Origin: Candidatus Lambdaproteobacteria bacterium RIFOXYD2_FULL_56_26
Lineage (GTDB): Bacteria; SAR324; XYD2-FULL-50-16
Direction: 5' to 3'
Length of the DNA: 64,000 nucleotides
NCBI GenBank assembly: GCA_001783715.1
Contig: MFNF01000001.1
Coordinates: 1-64,000 of the forward strand
Position 1 is the stretch's first letter. Each line of letters opens with the position of its first letter. Positions 34,391 through 43,846 of this stretch are shown here, one piece after another. Below the pieces are notes generated by a model that made no database searches, had not been told where the DNA came from, and saw only the letters and a list, made by a program, of their open reading frames with translations. Position numbers and translations under genes: made by a program.

Positions 34391-37300
34391 ATGACGCTAC
34401 CCAACTATATCAACCACACCGGTGAACTTTGTTTTGAACCTCCCTTCGATTTACTGGGCACAAACCTCTATGCCCTGCCGGTCAAGGGAGACGCACAAAA
34501 GGTTCAGGCTACGGTGAACCAGTTTTTTGGTCCGGCTTTGGCCGGGACCGGGATCCGCTACCAAGCCCTGGGCGACTTTGTGATGCTCGCCCTGGCCTTT
34601 TGCGAAAAGGCCACCAGCACTGACCCCAAGGCCCGAGAGACCGGCTGGATGACCGAAAACGACTGGGCCTTTTGGGTGCCTTTGTTGCGGTACAACGGGG
34701 ACAAACCGGAACGGTTGGTTTGGTTCATGCCCTTTTTGTTTGTCAACAGCCCCTTTGCCATGGCTTGCGGAAGGGAGCCTTACGGCTTCCAGAAAACCAT
34801 GGCCCAATTCTCCCCAACCACTGCTCCAGCGGACCCTACCGATTTTGAGGTGACCGCTTGGGCGTTCAAGCAGTTTGGGGTGGAACAAGAGGCGGTGGAA
34901 CAGTTGATCTTCTCCCTCAAGGCGACCCCCAATCCGGTCAGCAAAATCGAGGCGTTGCTCAGCGACCTGCAAGCCATGGCCAGCGACCTGATCAACCTGG
35001 GCGAGATCGGCATTCTGGGTCCTTGGGAGTTGCTCAAGGCCCTGTTGGGGGACTTGGTCAAAGGGCAGATCCCCATTGTGCTGCTCAAACAGTTTCGGGA
35101 TGCCGTCTCCCCCAAGGCGGCCTGCTACCAAGCGGTGGTCGAGGCCCCGGCCCAGATCCTGGACCTCAAAAGCGTGGGCGGGTTGGACAAGATTTTTACC
35201 CTCCACAACCCCAACCTTGCCAGTTTTCCTTTCACCGATGCGCTCGGGGTTCCCTCCGGCGCAACGCCAATTGGCCCCGGCCTTCACATCTACATGGACT
35301 TTAGGATTGAAATGGGCAAGATCATTGCTGAAAAAAAACAGGAAAATCCAAAAAAAGTAGCGGTTTTGGGCGGCGGATTGGGGGCTTTGACCACCTTGGC
35401 CTCGATTGTTACGGCACCGGAGTGGAACAACCAGTATGAATTTACCGTTTATGAGCGCAGTTGGCGGATCGGCGGGAAGGGGGCCAGCGGTAGAAATGCC
35501 CAGGAAAACCAAGCCATTGAAGAACACGGTCTGCACATCTGGCTGGGCTTTTACAACAACGCCTTCCACCTGATCAACGGGGCCTACCAAGCGACCTTGG
35601 ACCTCCTGGGCTACGGGGACTTGGGGCTCACCTACAAGGACTTCTTCTCCCCGACCGATCTGGTGGTCTTCCAGGAAAACCTCAATGCCTACAAAGGCAA
35701 ACCTGGGTACGACTGGAAGGTCTGGCCGATCAAGTTTCCCGACAACTCCGAAGAACCGGGCACCCCGGACGAATTTTTGGGGCCCATCGACTACGCCGAG
35801 ATGTTGATCGAAATGATCCTGGAGATCTTTGAGGAGCAAAAGGAACAACTTTTGGGCGAGTTTGACTCAGAGGAAGACCAAGGACTGTTCGGCTGGGTTG
35901 AAAACAAAATCGAAGGGGCGGTGGCGGCCCCTTTGATCCAGAAGATCGACCAGCTGCTCCACGACCTCTTGGAGGCGATCCAAAAGGTAGCCAAAAAGAT
36001 CGAGGAAACCGAAGAAAAAGACTTGGCCGGACTGGAGTCTTGGATCGAAACCTTGATCGGCGATGTTCTACAGGTGATCGGTTGGCTGCAAAACCTGATG
36101 CAGGCCATCTTGATGCCGGTGTTGCTCCGCTCGGACTTGTTGCGCCGGATCTGGATGATCATTGATTTTGGCTTGGCCGTTGCCCAAGGGATGTTCAAGG
36201 ACCACATCTTCACCCGTGGCTTTCGCAACATCAACGACCTGGACTTTTATGCCTGGCTCAAACAAAACGGAGCCGGGGTCTTCACCATCAAAGGGCCTTT
36301 GATCCAAGCGGTGTATGACATCGTCTTCGGCTACAAGAACGGCAACAACAATGAACCGGCCTTGGCCGCCGGGGTGGGGCTGTACGGTTCCCTGCGGATG
36401 GTAATGACCTACAAGGGGCACATCTTCTGGCGGATGAACATGGGCATGGGAGACGTGATCTTTACGCCCTTTTATGAGCTGTTGACCTCCAAAGGAGTGA
36501 AGTTCAAACTCTTCCAGGAAGTGAAGGAACTGGTGATGAACGCCGATGGGACCGGCATTGAGCAGATCAAGATGAACAACCTGATCAAGCTCAAGGACCC
36601 GGCCAAGGAGTACGACCCCTTTGTCACCCTGCCCTACCACGTCCCCCAAAAGCCGGGCTTGACCTTGCAGTGGCCCTGCTGGCCCAGTGAGATCAATTGG
36701 GACCAGATTGATCCGGCCCAGGCGGCGAAGCTGCAAAACTTTTGGGCCACCAAGATGCTCAACCTAGAGTCCAACTGGCTGCCTTGGAAGGACGAATCGG
36801 TGCCTTATGTCCTCAAACAGGGGGAGGACTATGATTTGGTGCTCTGCGGGATCACCCCCCGTGCCTTGGAGCCGATTTCCGGGCAGTTGTATGCCAAAGT
36901 GCCAGGGTGGAAGGAGATGCTTGACCACAGCAAGACGGTGGTGACCCGCTGTTCGGAACTCTGGTTCCACAAGTCCTCCCAAGAGTTGGGCTTTAATCCA
37001 GGAGACCCGGAATACAAGAACCTGGAGCCGATCATCGGAGGTTATGCCGAGCCTTACGGTAGCGTGGCCGACCTGACCCACCTGATCGTCCAGGAGGAGT
37101 GGAACGCCGGGGCTGCGCCCAAGTATCTGGCCTACCCCTGCGGTCCGCTGGAGATGGGCACCATGGCTCCGACCAGTGATTCGGACTTCCCCAAAAAGAC
37201 CTATGATGCCATGGTGGCCGATTCCTGGGTTTGGCTCAACCAAAACGCCAAGGGGCTCTGGCCCAATGCCTGTAATCCCGACGGCAGCCTGAATCCCAAT

Positions 37301-37567
37301 GAATTGGTTTACCAGTACTGGCGGGCGGGGATCAACTATGGGGAGCATTATGTCCTCACCGTGCCCGGTTCTCCACAGTTCCGGCACCAGCCCAACGACT
37401 TTGGGGTGGCCAACCTGTTCATCGCCGGGGACTGGACCCAAAACCTGATCAATGCAGGTTGCGTGGAAGGGGGAGTGATTTCGGGGCTCAACTGTGCGAG
37501 GTTCCTCACCGGCTGGGCGATCCCGATCTACAATGCTTCGGTCAAGGATTTGGAGGAAGGGCCTTAA
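34391..37567 (+). CDS. Acetoacetate-decarboxylase-like domain fused to FAD amine-oxidase-type oxidoreductase
   Basis: A 1058-residue fusion. Residues 1 to about 310 resemble the acetoacetate decarboxylase superfamily: MPFLFVNSPFAMACGREPYGFQK (113-135), with Lys135 where the Schiff-base Lys sits in that family. A flavin domain follows with the dinucleotide motif VAVLGGGLGA (323-332), the E355 ribose-binding acid and YERSWRIGGKGASGRN, as in phytoene-desaturase and amine-oxidase flavoproteins. The C-terminal NLFIAGDWTQNLINAGCVEGGVISG closes the FAD site. A Glu-rich helical insertion lies at about 470-580. No signal peptide. It is probably transcribed alone from the promoter near 34313, with a terminator at its end. 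The substrate is unknown; a lipid, polyketide or terpenoid is plausible. Confidence 0.8.
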   Translation: MTLPNYINHTGELCFEPPFDLLGTNLYALPVKGDAQKVQATVNQFFGPALAGTGIRYQALGDFVMLALAFCEKATSTDPKARETGWMTENDWAFWVPLLRYNGDKPERLVWFMPFLFVNSPFAMACGREPYGFQKTMAQFSPTTAPADPTDFEVTAWAFKQFGVEQEAVEQLIFSLKATPNPVSKIEALLSDLQAMASDLINLGEIGILGPWELLKALLGDLVKGQIPIVLLKQFRDAVSPKAACYQAVVEAPAQILDLKSVGGLDKIFTLHNPNLASFPFTDALGVPSGATPIGPGLHIYMDFRIEMGKIIAEKKQENPKKVAVLGGGLGALTTLASIVTAPEWNNQYEFTVYERSWRIGGKGASGRNAQENQAIEEHGLHIWLGFYNNAFHLINGAYQATLDLLGYGDLGLTYKDFFSPTDLVVFQENLNAYKGKPGYDWKVWPIKFPDNSEEPGTPDEFLGPIDYAEMLIEMILEIFEEQKEQLLGEFDSEEDQGLFGWVENKIEGAVAAPLIQKIDQLLHDLLEAIQKVAKKIEETEEKDLAGLESWIETLIGDVLQVIGWLQNLMQAILMPVLLRSDLLRRIWMIIDFGLAVAQGMFKDHIFTRGFRNINDLDFYAWLKQNGAGVFTIKGPLIQAVYDIVFGYKNGNNNEPALAAGVGLYGSLRMVMTYKGHIFWRMNMGMGDVIFTPFYELLTSKGVKFKLFQEVKELVMNADGTGIEQIKMNNLIKLKDPAKEYDPFVTLPYHVPQKPGLTLQWPCWPSEINWDQIDPAQAAKLQNFWATKMLNLESNWLPWKDESVPYVLKQGEDYDLVLCGITPRALEPISGQLYAKVPGWKEMLDHSKTVVTRCSELWFHKSSQELGFNPGDPEYKNLEPIIGGYAEPYGSVADLTHLIVQEEWNAGAAPKYLAYPCGPLEMGTMAPTSDSDFPKKTYDAMVADSWVWLNQNAKGLWPNACNPDGSLNPNELVYQYWRAGINYGEHYVLTVPGSPQFRHQPNDFGVANLFIAGDWTQNLINAGCVEGGVISGLNCARFLTGWAIPIYNASVKDLEEGP

Positions 37568-37578
37568 GGAAAAAGGAG

Positions 37579-37608
37579 AGCCGGGGGCCGGAAGGTCCCC
37601 GGTTTTTT
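37579..37608 (+). terminator. Rho-independent terminator after the decarboxylase/FAD gene
   Basis: A GC-rich 9-bp stem (37581-37589 with 37594-37602) with a tetraloop-like GGAA segment is followed by TTTTTT. It begins about a dozen bases after the stop codon and lies between convergent genes. Confidence 0.8.
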
Positions 37609-37642
37609 GTTTTGCCACTCCCGCCCACTGGACGGGGGCAGC

Positions 37643-39313
37643 CTATTCGGAGAGCAACAGGTTCTCCAAGACCTTCAAAAGTTTCTCTTGGGACAAAGGC
37701 TTGTTCAAGTAGCCGTTGAACTTAAAGTCCGTTGCCCGCTCGTCCAACTCCTTTTTGGAATAAGAAGAAAGCGTAACCACCCAAGGTTTGGCAGGAAAGC
37801 TTTGCCGGAGTTCCCGGGTGGTTTCGATCCCGTTTTTGACCGGCATGTCGATGTCCACCAAAAAGAGGTCGTATTTCCCGGCATAAAGCTTCTGCAAGGC
37901 CTCGGCCCCGTTTTCCACCATCTCGAAGTCCAGATTCAGGTCCTTGAGCGCCTTGATGGTGGTTTCCTGGTGCAGGGCGTTGTCTTCGGCCACCAGTATC
38001 TTTAATGGAGCAATCCTTTTGAGTAGGGTTTCCTTGTCCATGCCGCTATGCTCCACAATGTTGGCCGCCGGGACGGTGAACCAGAATTGACAGCCCTCGC
38101 CCTTTTCGCTTTCAACCCCGATCCGGCCCCCGCTTTTTTCAGTAAACTCCTGGCATAAAACCAGCCCCAAACCGGTCCCGGATTCGCTGTTGGTCCCCGG
38201 AGTGGAGGAGACCTTTTCGCCGGGTTTAAACATCTTTTTCTGTTGCTCTTGGTTCAGCCCCACCCCGGTGTCCTTGACCCCAAACTTGAGGCTGCCTTCA
38301 ACCCGTTCCAAGGTGAAGGTGATTGAGCCTCCCTTGGGGGTGAACTTGAGGGCGTTGCCGGTCAGGTTGCGGACCACGGTGGTGATCATCGAAGGGTCGG
38401 CGTGGGCGAACATCGGCTCGGGCGGATCAAACAGCAGCTCAATCCCCTTCTGGTTTGCCTGGGCAGAGTAGAGGTTGAGGATGTCCAGGATCAGCGTTAC
38501 GGCGTTGAAGTTTTCCGGGTGGTATTCCAGTTGTCCCTTTTGGCTCCGGGCCCAGGTCAAGAGGTTTTCCAAAAAAGCGTAGGTGTTGCGGCTACTGACC
38601 CGCACCGCTTCGAGCATCTTCGGGTCGATGATGCCATCATCCCCGATCATCTCGTTGAAAAGCACCGAGATGCTGCCGATCGGCCCCCTTAGGTCGTGGG
38701 CGATGATCGAAAAAAACTTGTCCTTGGTGGCGTTGGCTTCCTTCAGCTCCGCCCGCAACCGAATCTCCCGGACCATGGTGGCGTACCGGTACATACCGGC
38801 CATGTAGCTGATCAGGGTGATGGTGGAATAAAAGAAGAACGTTGCCCATTGGGTCGGGCTGTCCAGGTTCTTCTCAAAAAAGGCCAAATAGGACCCAAAA
38901 ATCAAGGCATGGGTCGAAAAGGCCAGGGACATCCAAAAGGGGCTCCACAAGGGGATGATCCCCATGGAAACCGGCGCTAGGCTGAAACTACCGACATAAA
39001 AATAAAAGAAGTAGCCGTCGGTCTGGTGGAGAATGGGCAAGAAAAAAAGCAACACCATGTTGAGTTCGATGTAGCTCAACAGTTGCATGTGCTGGGGAAA
39101 GTTTCTTTTGAACAGGAAAACCAGCGCAAGGTTGGCAACAAAGCCAAACCGGAAGAGGTAGGTTTCCCCGTGGATGAATTGAATGTCGAGGAAATACCAG
39201 ACCACAAAAATGCCGGTCAGGCCGTAGAGGAACCAAGCAGAATTGATGTTGTATTCGTTCAGGTTCGCAAGGATTGATGCTTCTTCAATCCGTTTTTTTT
39301 CCGCCGCCAACAT
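37643..39313 (-). CDS. Membrane-bound hybrid histidine kinase
   Basis: A 556-residue hybrid sensor kinase. Six membrane helices (about 27-180) form the sensor part; no periplasmic domain is obvious. A HisKA domain has the phospho-His at H206 (SIIAHDLRGP). The HATPase domain carries the N-box VVRNLTGNALKF (313-324), DTGVGL and GTGLGL. A C-terminal receiver (about 437-553) has Asp487 in LFLVDIDMP and Lys in LNKPLS. It lies behind flhB on the same strand, 186 bp away, with a palindrome just before its start. Its output partner is not in the window. Confidence 0.9.
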   Translation of the reverse strand: MLAAEKKRIEEASILANLNEYNINSAWFLYGLTGIFVVWYFLDIQFIHGETYLFRFGFVANLALVFLFKRNFPQHMQLLSYIELNMVLLFFLPILHQTDGYFFYFYVGSFSLAPVSMGIIPLWSPFWMSLAFSTHALIFGSYLAFFEKNLDSPTQWATFFFYSTITLISYMAGMYRYATMVREIRLRAELKEANATKDKFFSIIAHDLRGPIGSISVLFNEMIGDDGIIDPKMLEAVRVSSRNTYAFLENLLTWARSQKGQLEYHPENFNAVTLILDILNLYSAQANQKGIELLFDPPEPMFAHADPSMITTVVRNLTGNALKFTPKGGSITFTLERVEGSLKFGVKDTGVGLNQEQQKKMFKPGEKVSSTPGTNSESGTGLGLVLCQEFTEKSGGRIGVESEKGEGCQFWFTVPAANIVEHSGMDKETLLKRIAPLKILVAEDNALHQETTIKALKDLNLDFEMVENGAEALQKLYAGKYDLFLVDIDMPVKNGIETTRELRQSFPAKPWVVTLSSYSKKELDERATDFKFNGYLNKPLSQEKLLKVLENLLLSE

Positions 39314-39336
39314 CGTGATACCCCTCTACAGCCGCC

Positions 39337-39352
39337 TCACCCTAGAGGGTGA
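39337..39352. promoter_or_regulatory. Palindrome just upstream of the hybrid kinase
   Basis: TCACCCT and AGGGTGA flank a 2-bp AG centre, a perfect 7-2-7 inverted repeat 24 bp upstream of the kinase start. A weaker one (ATCCT-AGG-AGGAT) lies at 39408-39420. Either may be an operator; the position also allows control of translation. Confidence 0.4.
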
Positions 39353-39499
39353 AGAACACCCCGATTAGACCAAGGAACCGGACCTAAAAGCAAGAAAAAA
39401 CTGAGAAATCCTAGGAGGATCAAGCCCACCGACGGAGGGCTCTACCTGTACGGAAAAACCAAACCCTAGGCCCCAGGAAGGGAGGGGGGGAGGGGTCTT

Positions 39500-40573
39500 T
39501 CAGCTGCGCCGCTTCTTTTTCTTGGCCTTAAAGACGAAGGCCAGGATCTCGGCTACTGCACGGTAAAAAGCTTCGGGAATGGTGTCCCCCACTTCGACTT
39601 GAAAGTAGAGACCCCTGGCAACGGTTGGGTTTTGGTAGATCGCCACCCCGTTTTCTCCGGCGATTTCGATGATTCTGCGGGCGATGTGGTCCGCCCCTTT
39701 GGCGATGACCTGCGGGGCGGCCATGCTGTCCCGGTCATACTTCATGGCGATGGCAAAGTGGGTCGGGTTGGTGACCACCACGTCGGCCTTGGGGACCTCC
39801 TGCATCTGCCGGGCTTGGCTCATTTGGGCCTGGATTTGGCGGATCTTGGCCTTCAGTTGCGGGTCCCCTTCGGACTGTTTCATCTCCTCCTTCAGGTCCT
39901 GGCGACTCATCTTGAGCTTTTGTTCCAAGTCCCACCGTTGGAAAAAATAGTCGGCCATGGCCAGCACCAACAGGGCCAAAAAGAGCCGAAAACTGAAGAC
40001 CCCAAAGATCTCCGCCGAAATCTCCAAGAGTGCTCTGGGATCTTGGTCGATCAGGTTTTGCAATTGTTGGGTGTATTCAACAAAGGTGTAGTAGCCGATG
40101 TAGCCGATCAAGCCCATCTTGAAGATGGATTTGAGCAGTTCGTTGAACGCCTGTTTGGAGAAAATGCGCCCAAAACCGGCCAAGGGGCTCAGCTTGTTGA
40201 ATTTGGGTTGGATCGGTTTGAGGGTGATTTGAAAGCCGACCTGCAAAACACTGGAGAAGACCCCCACCAAAATGGCGGTGATAAAAAAGGGACCCACCAG
40301 CACCGTGGCTTGGTTGAAAAAGCCCCAGGTCAACTGCTCCAACATGGGGATACTCAGATCCCCTTGGTTGAGGTTGACGAAGGCGTAACGAAAACTCTCC
40401 TGGAAGGAGGTCAACATTCTCCCGGAGCCAAAATAAAAGAGCAAAAGGAAACCGCCGAGCATCGCCACTGAGCTCAGTTCCTTGGAGTAGGCGACCTGTC
40501 CTTCCTCCCTCGCATCGTCACGCCGTTTTTGCGAGGGGGCCTCGGTTTTTTCTTCCGATCCCGATTCAGCCAT
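39500..40573 (-). CDS. flhB: Flagellar export switch protein FlhB
   Basis: A 357-residue protein with an N-terminal basic region (EKTEAPSQKRRDDAREEGQVAYSKE), four membrane helices (about 35-215) and a cytoplasmic domain containing the self-cleavage motif NPTH in VVTNPTHFAIAMKYD. FlhB switches export from hook to filament substrates. The start lies immediately after the fliR stop, with no gap, suggesting coupled translation. Confidence 0.96.
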   Translation of the reverse strand: MAESGSEEKTEAPSQKRRDDAREEGQVAYSKELSSVAMLGGFLLLFYFGSGRMLTSFQESFRYAFVNLNQGDLSIPMLEQLTWGFFNQATVLVGPFFITAILVGVFSSVLQVGFQITLKPIQPKFNKLSPLAGFGRIFSKQAFNELLKSIFKMGLIGYIGYYTFVEYTQQLQNLIDQDPRALLEISAEIFGVFSFRLFLALLVLAMADYFFQRWDLEQKLKMSRQDLKEEMKQSEGDPQLKAKIRQIQAQMSQARQMQEVPKADVVVTNPTHFAIAMKYDRDSMAAPQVIAKGADHIARRIIEIAGENGVAIYQNPTVARGLYFQVEVGDTIPEAFYRAVAEILAFVFKAKKKKRRS

Positions 40574-41359
40574 TTATTTTGCCATCAAGTTTAGCATTTC
40601 AATCACTTGCACCTCCAGCCCGGAGAAGGCCTTGTGCATCGCCCCGGTGGTATAGGGCATGCCGGTCATCAAAAAGAGGAATCCCAACAGGATCGTCAGA
40701 GGCATGCCCACCACAAAAATGTTCATTTGGGGCATGGCCCGGGCCATGAAACCCAAGATCAAGTTGGCGAACAGCAAGGCCACAATGAAGGGAGACCCCA
40801 GCTTGACCCCCAGGATAATCATGTCGCCGCCCAATCGCAACAAGAACTCCAGGATGTTGGGGTTAAAGGCAAAGGTCCCAATGGCCACCTTGTCGTAGCT
40901 GAGGGCGATCACCTCAAAAAAGGTGTGGTGTCCATCGATGATTACAAAGAGGAGGGTGGCCAGCAGTCCCTTGAAGCTGGAGATCATTGAGACTTGGGTT
41001 TGGGACTGGGGGTCCATGACGTTGGCCAAGGAAAGGCCCATTTGGAACCCGATCACCGTCCCCGCAAAGTCAACTGCCGCAAAGGTTGCCCGAGGAACCA
41101 CCCCCAAAAGCAGGCCGATCATGGTCTCCCTGGTGGCCATCAAAAGGTAGTAGGAGGCGTTCCAGTTTTGGGCGATCGGAGTGTTGGGCAGGACGGCAAA
41201 GAGCATCCAACTGACCATCAAGACCATGAACAGCCGCAAACGGCGAGGCACGTTGGCGGAGCTGAGGATCGGTGCGGTCACGAACAAACCGCCGATCCGC
41301 AAGACGACCAGGATGAAATTAAAATATTGGTCCGGCGAAAACTGCAGTACGCTTTCCAT
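40574..41359 (-). CDS. fliR: Flagellar export gate protein FliR
   Basis: A 261-residue membrane protein from the ATG at 41359 (ESVLQFSPDQYFNFILVVLR), with six or so helices and the family segments SSANVPRRLRLFMVLMVS, GFQMGLSLANVMDPQSQTQVS and MPQMNIFVVGMPLTILLG. It forms the export gate core with FliP and FliQ, which are not in this window. The 57 upstream in-frame codons are not FliR-like. It lies between dksA and flhB on one strand. Confidence 0.94.
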   Translation of the reverse strand: MESVLQFSPDQYFNFILVVLRIGGLFVTAPILSSANVPRRLRLFMVLMVSWMLFAVLPNTPIAQNWNASYYLLMATRETMIGLLLGVVPRATFAAVDFAGTVIGFQMGLSLANVMDPQSQTQVSMISSFKGLLATLLFVIIDGHHTFFEVIALSYDKVAIGTFAFNPNILEFLLRLGGDMIILGVKLGSPFIVALLFANLILGFMARAMPQMNIFVVGMPLTILLGFLFLMTGMPYTTGAMHKAFSGLEVQVIEMLNLMAK

Positions 41360-41414
41360 GGCGGAAGGCCTGGAAGGGGGGAAGGTGGCCTTTTGCCGCC
41401 ACCTAAGGTTGGGT

Positions 41415-41816
41415 TTACAGTTCTTCCTCTTCGGAATCCATAAACCCGGGCAGGCCGCTGTCCAAGTTGAGGCTGTCCTTGCCCTGGACCCGTTCCTGCT
41501 CGTTTTTGCAGTCCACGCAAAGCTCGGCAAAGGGCATGACCATCAGCCGTTTCTTGGAGATGTCCGCCCCACATTCCTCGCAAACCCCGTAGGTGTCTTC
41601 CTCGATCCTTTCCAGGGCTTGGCGGATCTGCTCCAATTTACGGCGGTCCCGCTCGCAAAGCAGTTGGTACAGTTCCCGGTCCCGCTCTTCCGAGGCCAGG
41701 TCGATGCTATCGCCAATGTCGTGGGTAATGGCGCTGGCAGACTGGCTGCGCTCCAGTTCGATCTCATCGATAATTTTTTTCTGCATATCGGTGAGCATTT
41801 TTTTGATTTCTTTCAT
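41415..41816 (-). CDS. dksA: DksA/TraR-family transcription factor
   Basis: A 133-residue protein with a long N-terminal coiled coil, the DxxDxA tip motif (DSIDLA, 36-41) and a C4 zinc finger (C79, C82, C100, C103). DksA enters the RNA polymerase secondary channel and acts with ppGpp on rRNA and amino-acid promoters. The acidic tip residues needed for activity are present. A Glu-rich tail follows the finger. It is 55 bp upstream of fliR, probably in one transcript with fliR-flhB. Confidence 0.92.
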   Translation of the reverse strand: MKEIKKMLTDMQKKIIDEIELERSQSASAITHDIGDSIDLASEERDRELYQLLCERDRRKLEQIRQALERIEEDTYGVCEECGADISKKRLMVMPFAELCVDCKNEQERVQGKDSLNLDSGLPGFMDSEEEEL

Positions 41817-41916
41817 ATCCCAAGAACCGGTGAACGTTAAAGCCTAAAAGGTGGACACACTTTAATCCAACCACCCTATTGGAGCAAGAAAAATAGGCAT
41901 AAAATCGGTGAAATCC

Positions 41917-43020
41917 TTATGACAAAGCCTTTTTCAACCGAGACAAATCGGCGGAGACAAATCTCAAGAGGTGGTCGGCCAAAACCAGATTGACCATGGC
42001 ATCCACATTGGGCACCGCTCGGGGCAGGACGCAGGGGTCATGCCTGCCTTTGGCCTTGAAGGTGAGGGCCTCCCCGCTCCGGTTGACGCTGTCCTGGTCC
42101 ACCAGCAAGGTGGCGGTGGGTTTGAAGGTGACGTGGCCCCAAAGGGGTTCCCCGTTGCTCATGCCCCCTAAGACCCCTCCGGCCCGGTTGGTGACGGTGC
42201 CGATGCGGTTCCCTTTGGAGACAAAAAGATCGTTGTGTTCCAGGCCGGTCAGCAAAGTGGCCTCTTCCCCCAGGCCAAAGGAGACCGAGCGGGTGGCTGG
42301 GATGGACATCAGGGCCTTGGCCAAGTCGGCGGTCAGTTTGTCGAAGACCGGTGCGCCCAAACCGGCAGGCAGCCCCTTGACCACAAAGCCGATCTTCCCG
42401 CCCAGGCTGTTTCCCTTGGCTTTGGCGGCCAAAATCGCTTCGATCATCAGGGATGCCGCTTTGGGGTCGGGGCAGCGAACCTCGTTGGCTTCGATCGCCT
42501 CCAAGGTGACCGTTTGGGGGTCCACCAGGATTTTGGTTTGGTGCACCTGTTCGACCCAAGAGAGGCAAGCGGTGCCCAGCAAGGTTTCCAGCAAGGCTTT
42601 GGCCACCGCCCCCCCGGCCACACGGCCCACCGCCTCCCGGTTGCTGGCTCTGCCGCCGCCCCGGTGGTCCCGAAAGCCGAACCTTGCGTCATAGGTGAAG
42701 TCGGCATGGCCGGGCCGGTAGAGGTCTTTGAGGTCGTCGTAGTGGTCGGACTTGGCATCACCGTTGTAGATCACCATGCCGATCGGGGTTCCGAGGGTCC
42801 GGCCTTGGTAGATACCTGAGAGGACCTGGACCCGGTCCTCTTCCTTCCTGCTGGTGGTGATTCTGCTTTGGCCGGGCTTTCGCCGGTCCAGCTCCCGTTG
42901 GATGTCCGCTTCACAAAGTTCCAGCCCTGCTGGACAGCCGTCCACCACGACCCCTAGGCCTACCCCGTGGCTCTCCCCAAAGGTAGTGATTACAAAACTA
43001 TGGCCAAAACTGTTGTTCAT
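41917..43020 (-). CDS. aroC: Chorismate synthase
   Basis: A 367-residue FMN-dependent enzyme that makes chorismate from EPSP, the last shared step of aromatic amino-acid synthesis. It has the signatures FGESHGVGLGVVVDGCPAG, the GGRASNREAVGRVAGGAVA region and GRHDPCVLPRAVP. Length is normal. The start overlaps the bpt stop as ATGA. Confidence 0.97.
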   Translation of the reverse strand: MNNSFGHSFVITTFGESHGVGLGVVVDGCPAGLELCEADIQRELDRRKPGQSRITTSRKEEDRVQVLSGIYQGRTLGTPIGMVIYNGDAKSDHYDDLKDLYRPGHADFTYDARFGFRDHRGGGRASNREAVGRVAGGAVAKALLETLLGTACLSWVEQVHQTKILVDPQTVTLEAIEANEVRCPDPKAASLMIEAILAAKAKGNSLGGKIGFVVKGLPAGLGAPVFDKLTADLAKALMSIPATRSVSFGLGEEATLLTGLEHNDLFVSKGNRIGTVTNRAGGVLGGMSNGEPLWGHVTFKPTATLLVDQDSVNRSGEALTFKAKGRHDPCVLPRAVPNVDAMVNLVLADHLLRFVSADLSRLKKALS

Positions 43021-43739
43021 TCACTTTCAAGGTCGGGAGTCCCGGCTTTTGGGGACCATTGGAGAGCGGCCCACACGCCTTCTACCAGGAGCTGGTGGGG
43101 GTAAAACCGGGACTTGTAGGCCATGGATTGGCATTCCTTGACCCAAAACCCCAGGTGCAGGAAGTCTTTTTGGTACTGTTTGCAGAGCTCGATCTCCCAA
43201 AGCACGCTGAAGGTGCCTAGGCTCCGTTTGCTTTCCTTAGGGTCAAAGGCAAAATAGACGCTGCTGATCGACTGGTGCAAAATGTCCAGCCACCCGACCG
43301 CCACCATTTTCCCGGTGTGGTCGTAGTATTTGGCCATTTGGGTGTCCACAGCGGTTTTGACCAAAAATTGTTGGAAATCCTCGGCAGTGGCGCTGCAGTT
43401 GAAACGGTCTTGGGTAAAGAGGTCATAAATCGCAAAGGCTTCAGCATCAAACTTGGCGGGTTGGAGCGTCACCTTCAGGTCTTGGTTTTTCTTCCAGATT
43501 TTCCGTTGGGATTTGCTGGGCACAAATTGTTCGGCCAAAACCCGGATGGGGACACAAGACTCACAGCCCCGGCATTGGTTTTGGTAAAAGATCCGCCCGC
43601 TGCGCCGAAACCCCCGGTTGATCATCGCCTCATAAAGGTAGATGTCGAGGTAGTCCGCATGGGTGAGGTAGGACAACCACTCCTTGCCTTCCAGGTATGG
43701 GCAGAGGCCGTTGCTCGATTCAAACAGGGGGATCTCCAT
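43017..43739 (-). CDS. bpt: Aspartate/glutamate leucyltransferase (Bpt; bacterial N-end rule)
   Basis: A 240-residue protein from the ATG at 43739 (EIPLFESSNGLCPYLEGKEW). It has the N-terminal GLCPYL Cys, the CRGCESCVPIRV cluster and a GNAT-like C-terminal half. The enzyme adds Leu (or Arg) to acidic N-termini so that ClpS-ClpAP can degrade the protein. An in-frame start 16 codons upstream is possible but lacks family support. It overlaps aroC by four bases. Confidence 0.92.
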   Translation of the reverse strand: MEIPLFESSNGLCPYLEGKEWLSYLTHADYLDIYLYEAMINRGFRRSGRIFYQNQCRGCESCVPIRVLAEQFVPSKSQRKIWKKNQDLKVTLQPAKFDAEAFAIYDLFTQDRFNCSATAEDFQQFLVKTAVDTQMAKYYDHTGKMVAVGWLDILHQSISSVYFAFDPKESKRSLGTFSVLWEIELCKQYQKDFLHLGFWVKECQSMAYKSRFYPHQLLVEGVWAALQWSPKAGTPDLESE

Positions 43740-43817
43740 AGCCTCTTTTGGGTAGAACCTTGGTTCAAACGTCTTCCCTTGTACCAAATTCCTAAGGGAG
43801 GAGCAAGCGCTAGACTA

Positions 43818-43846
43818 TTGTGATTTTTTTTTTTTGCTGGTATAAA
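43818..43846 (+). promoter_or_regulatory. Promoter of the AT-hook gene
   Basis: TTGTGA (43818-43823) and TATAAA (43841-43846) are 17 bp apart across a T-tract. Transcription from here would give a leader of about 145 nt (43853-44002) that is GC-rich and can form several short stems; I could not match it to a riboswitch class. Confidence 0.5.
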
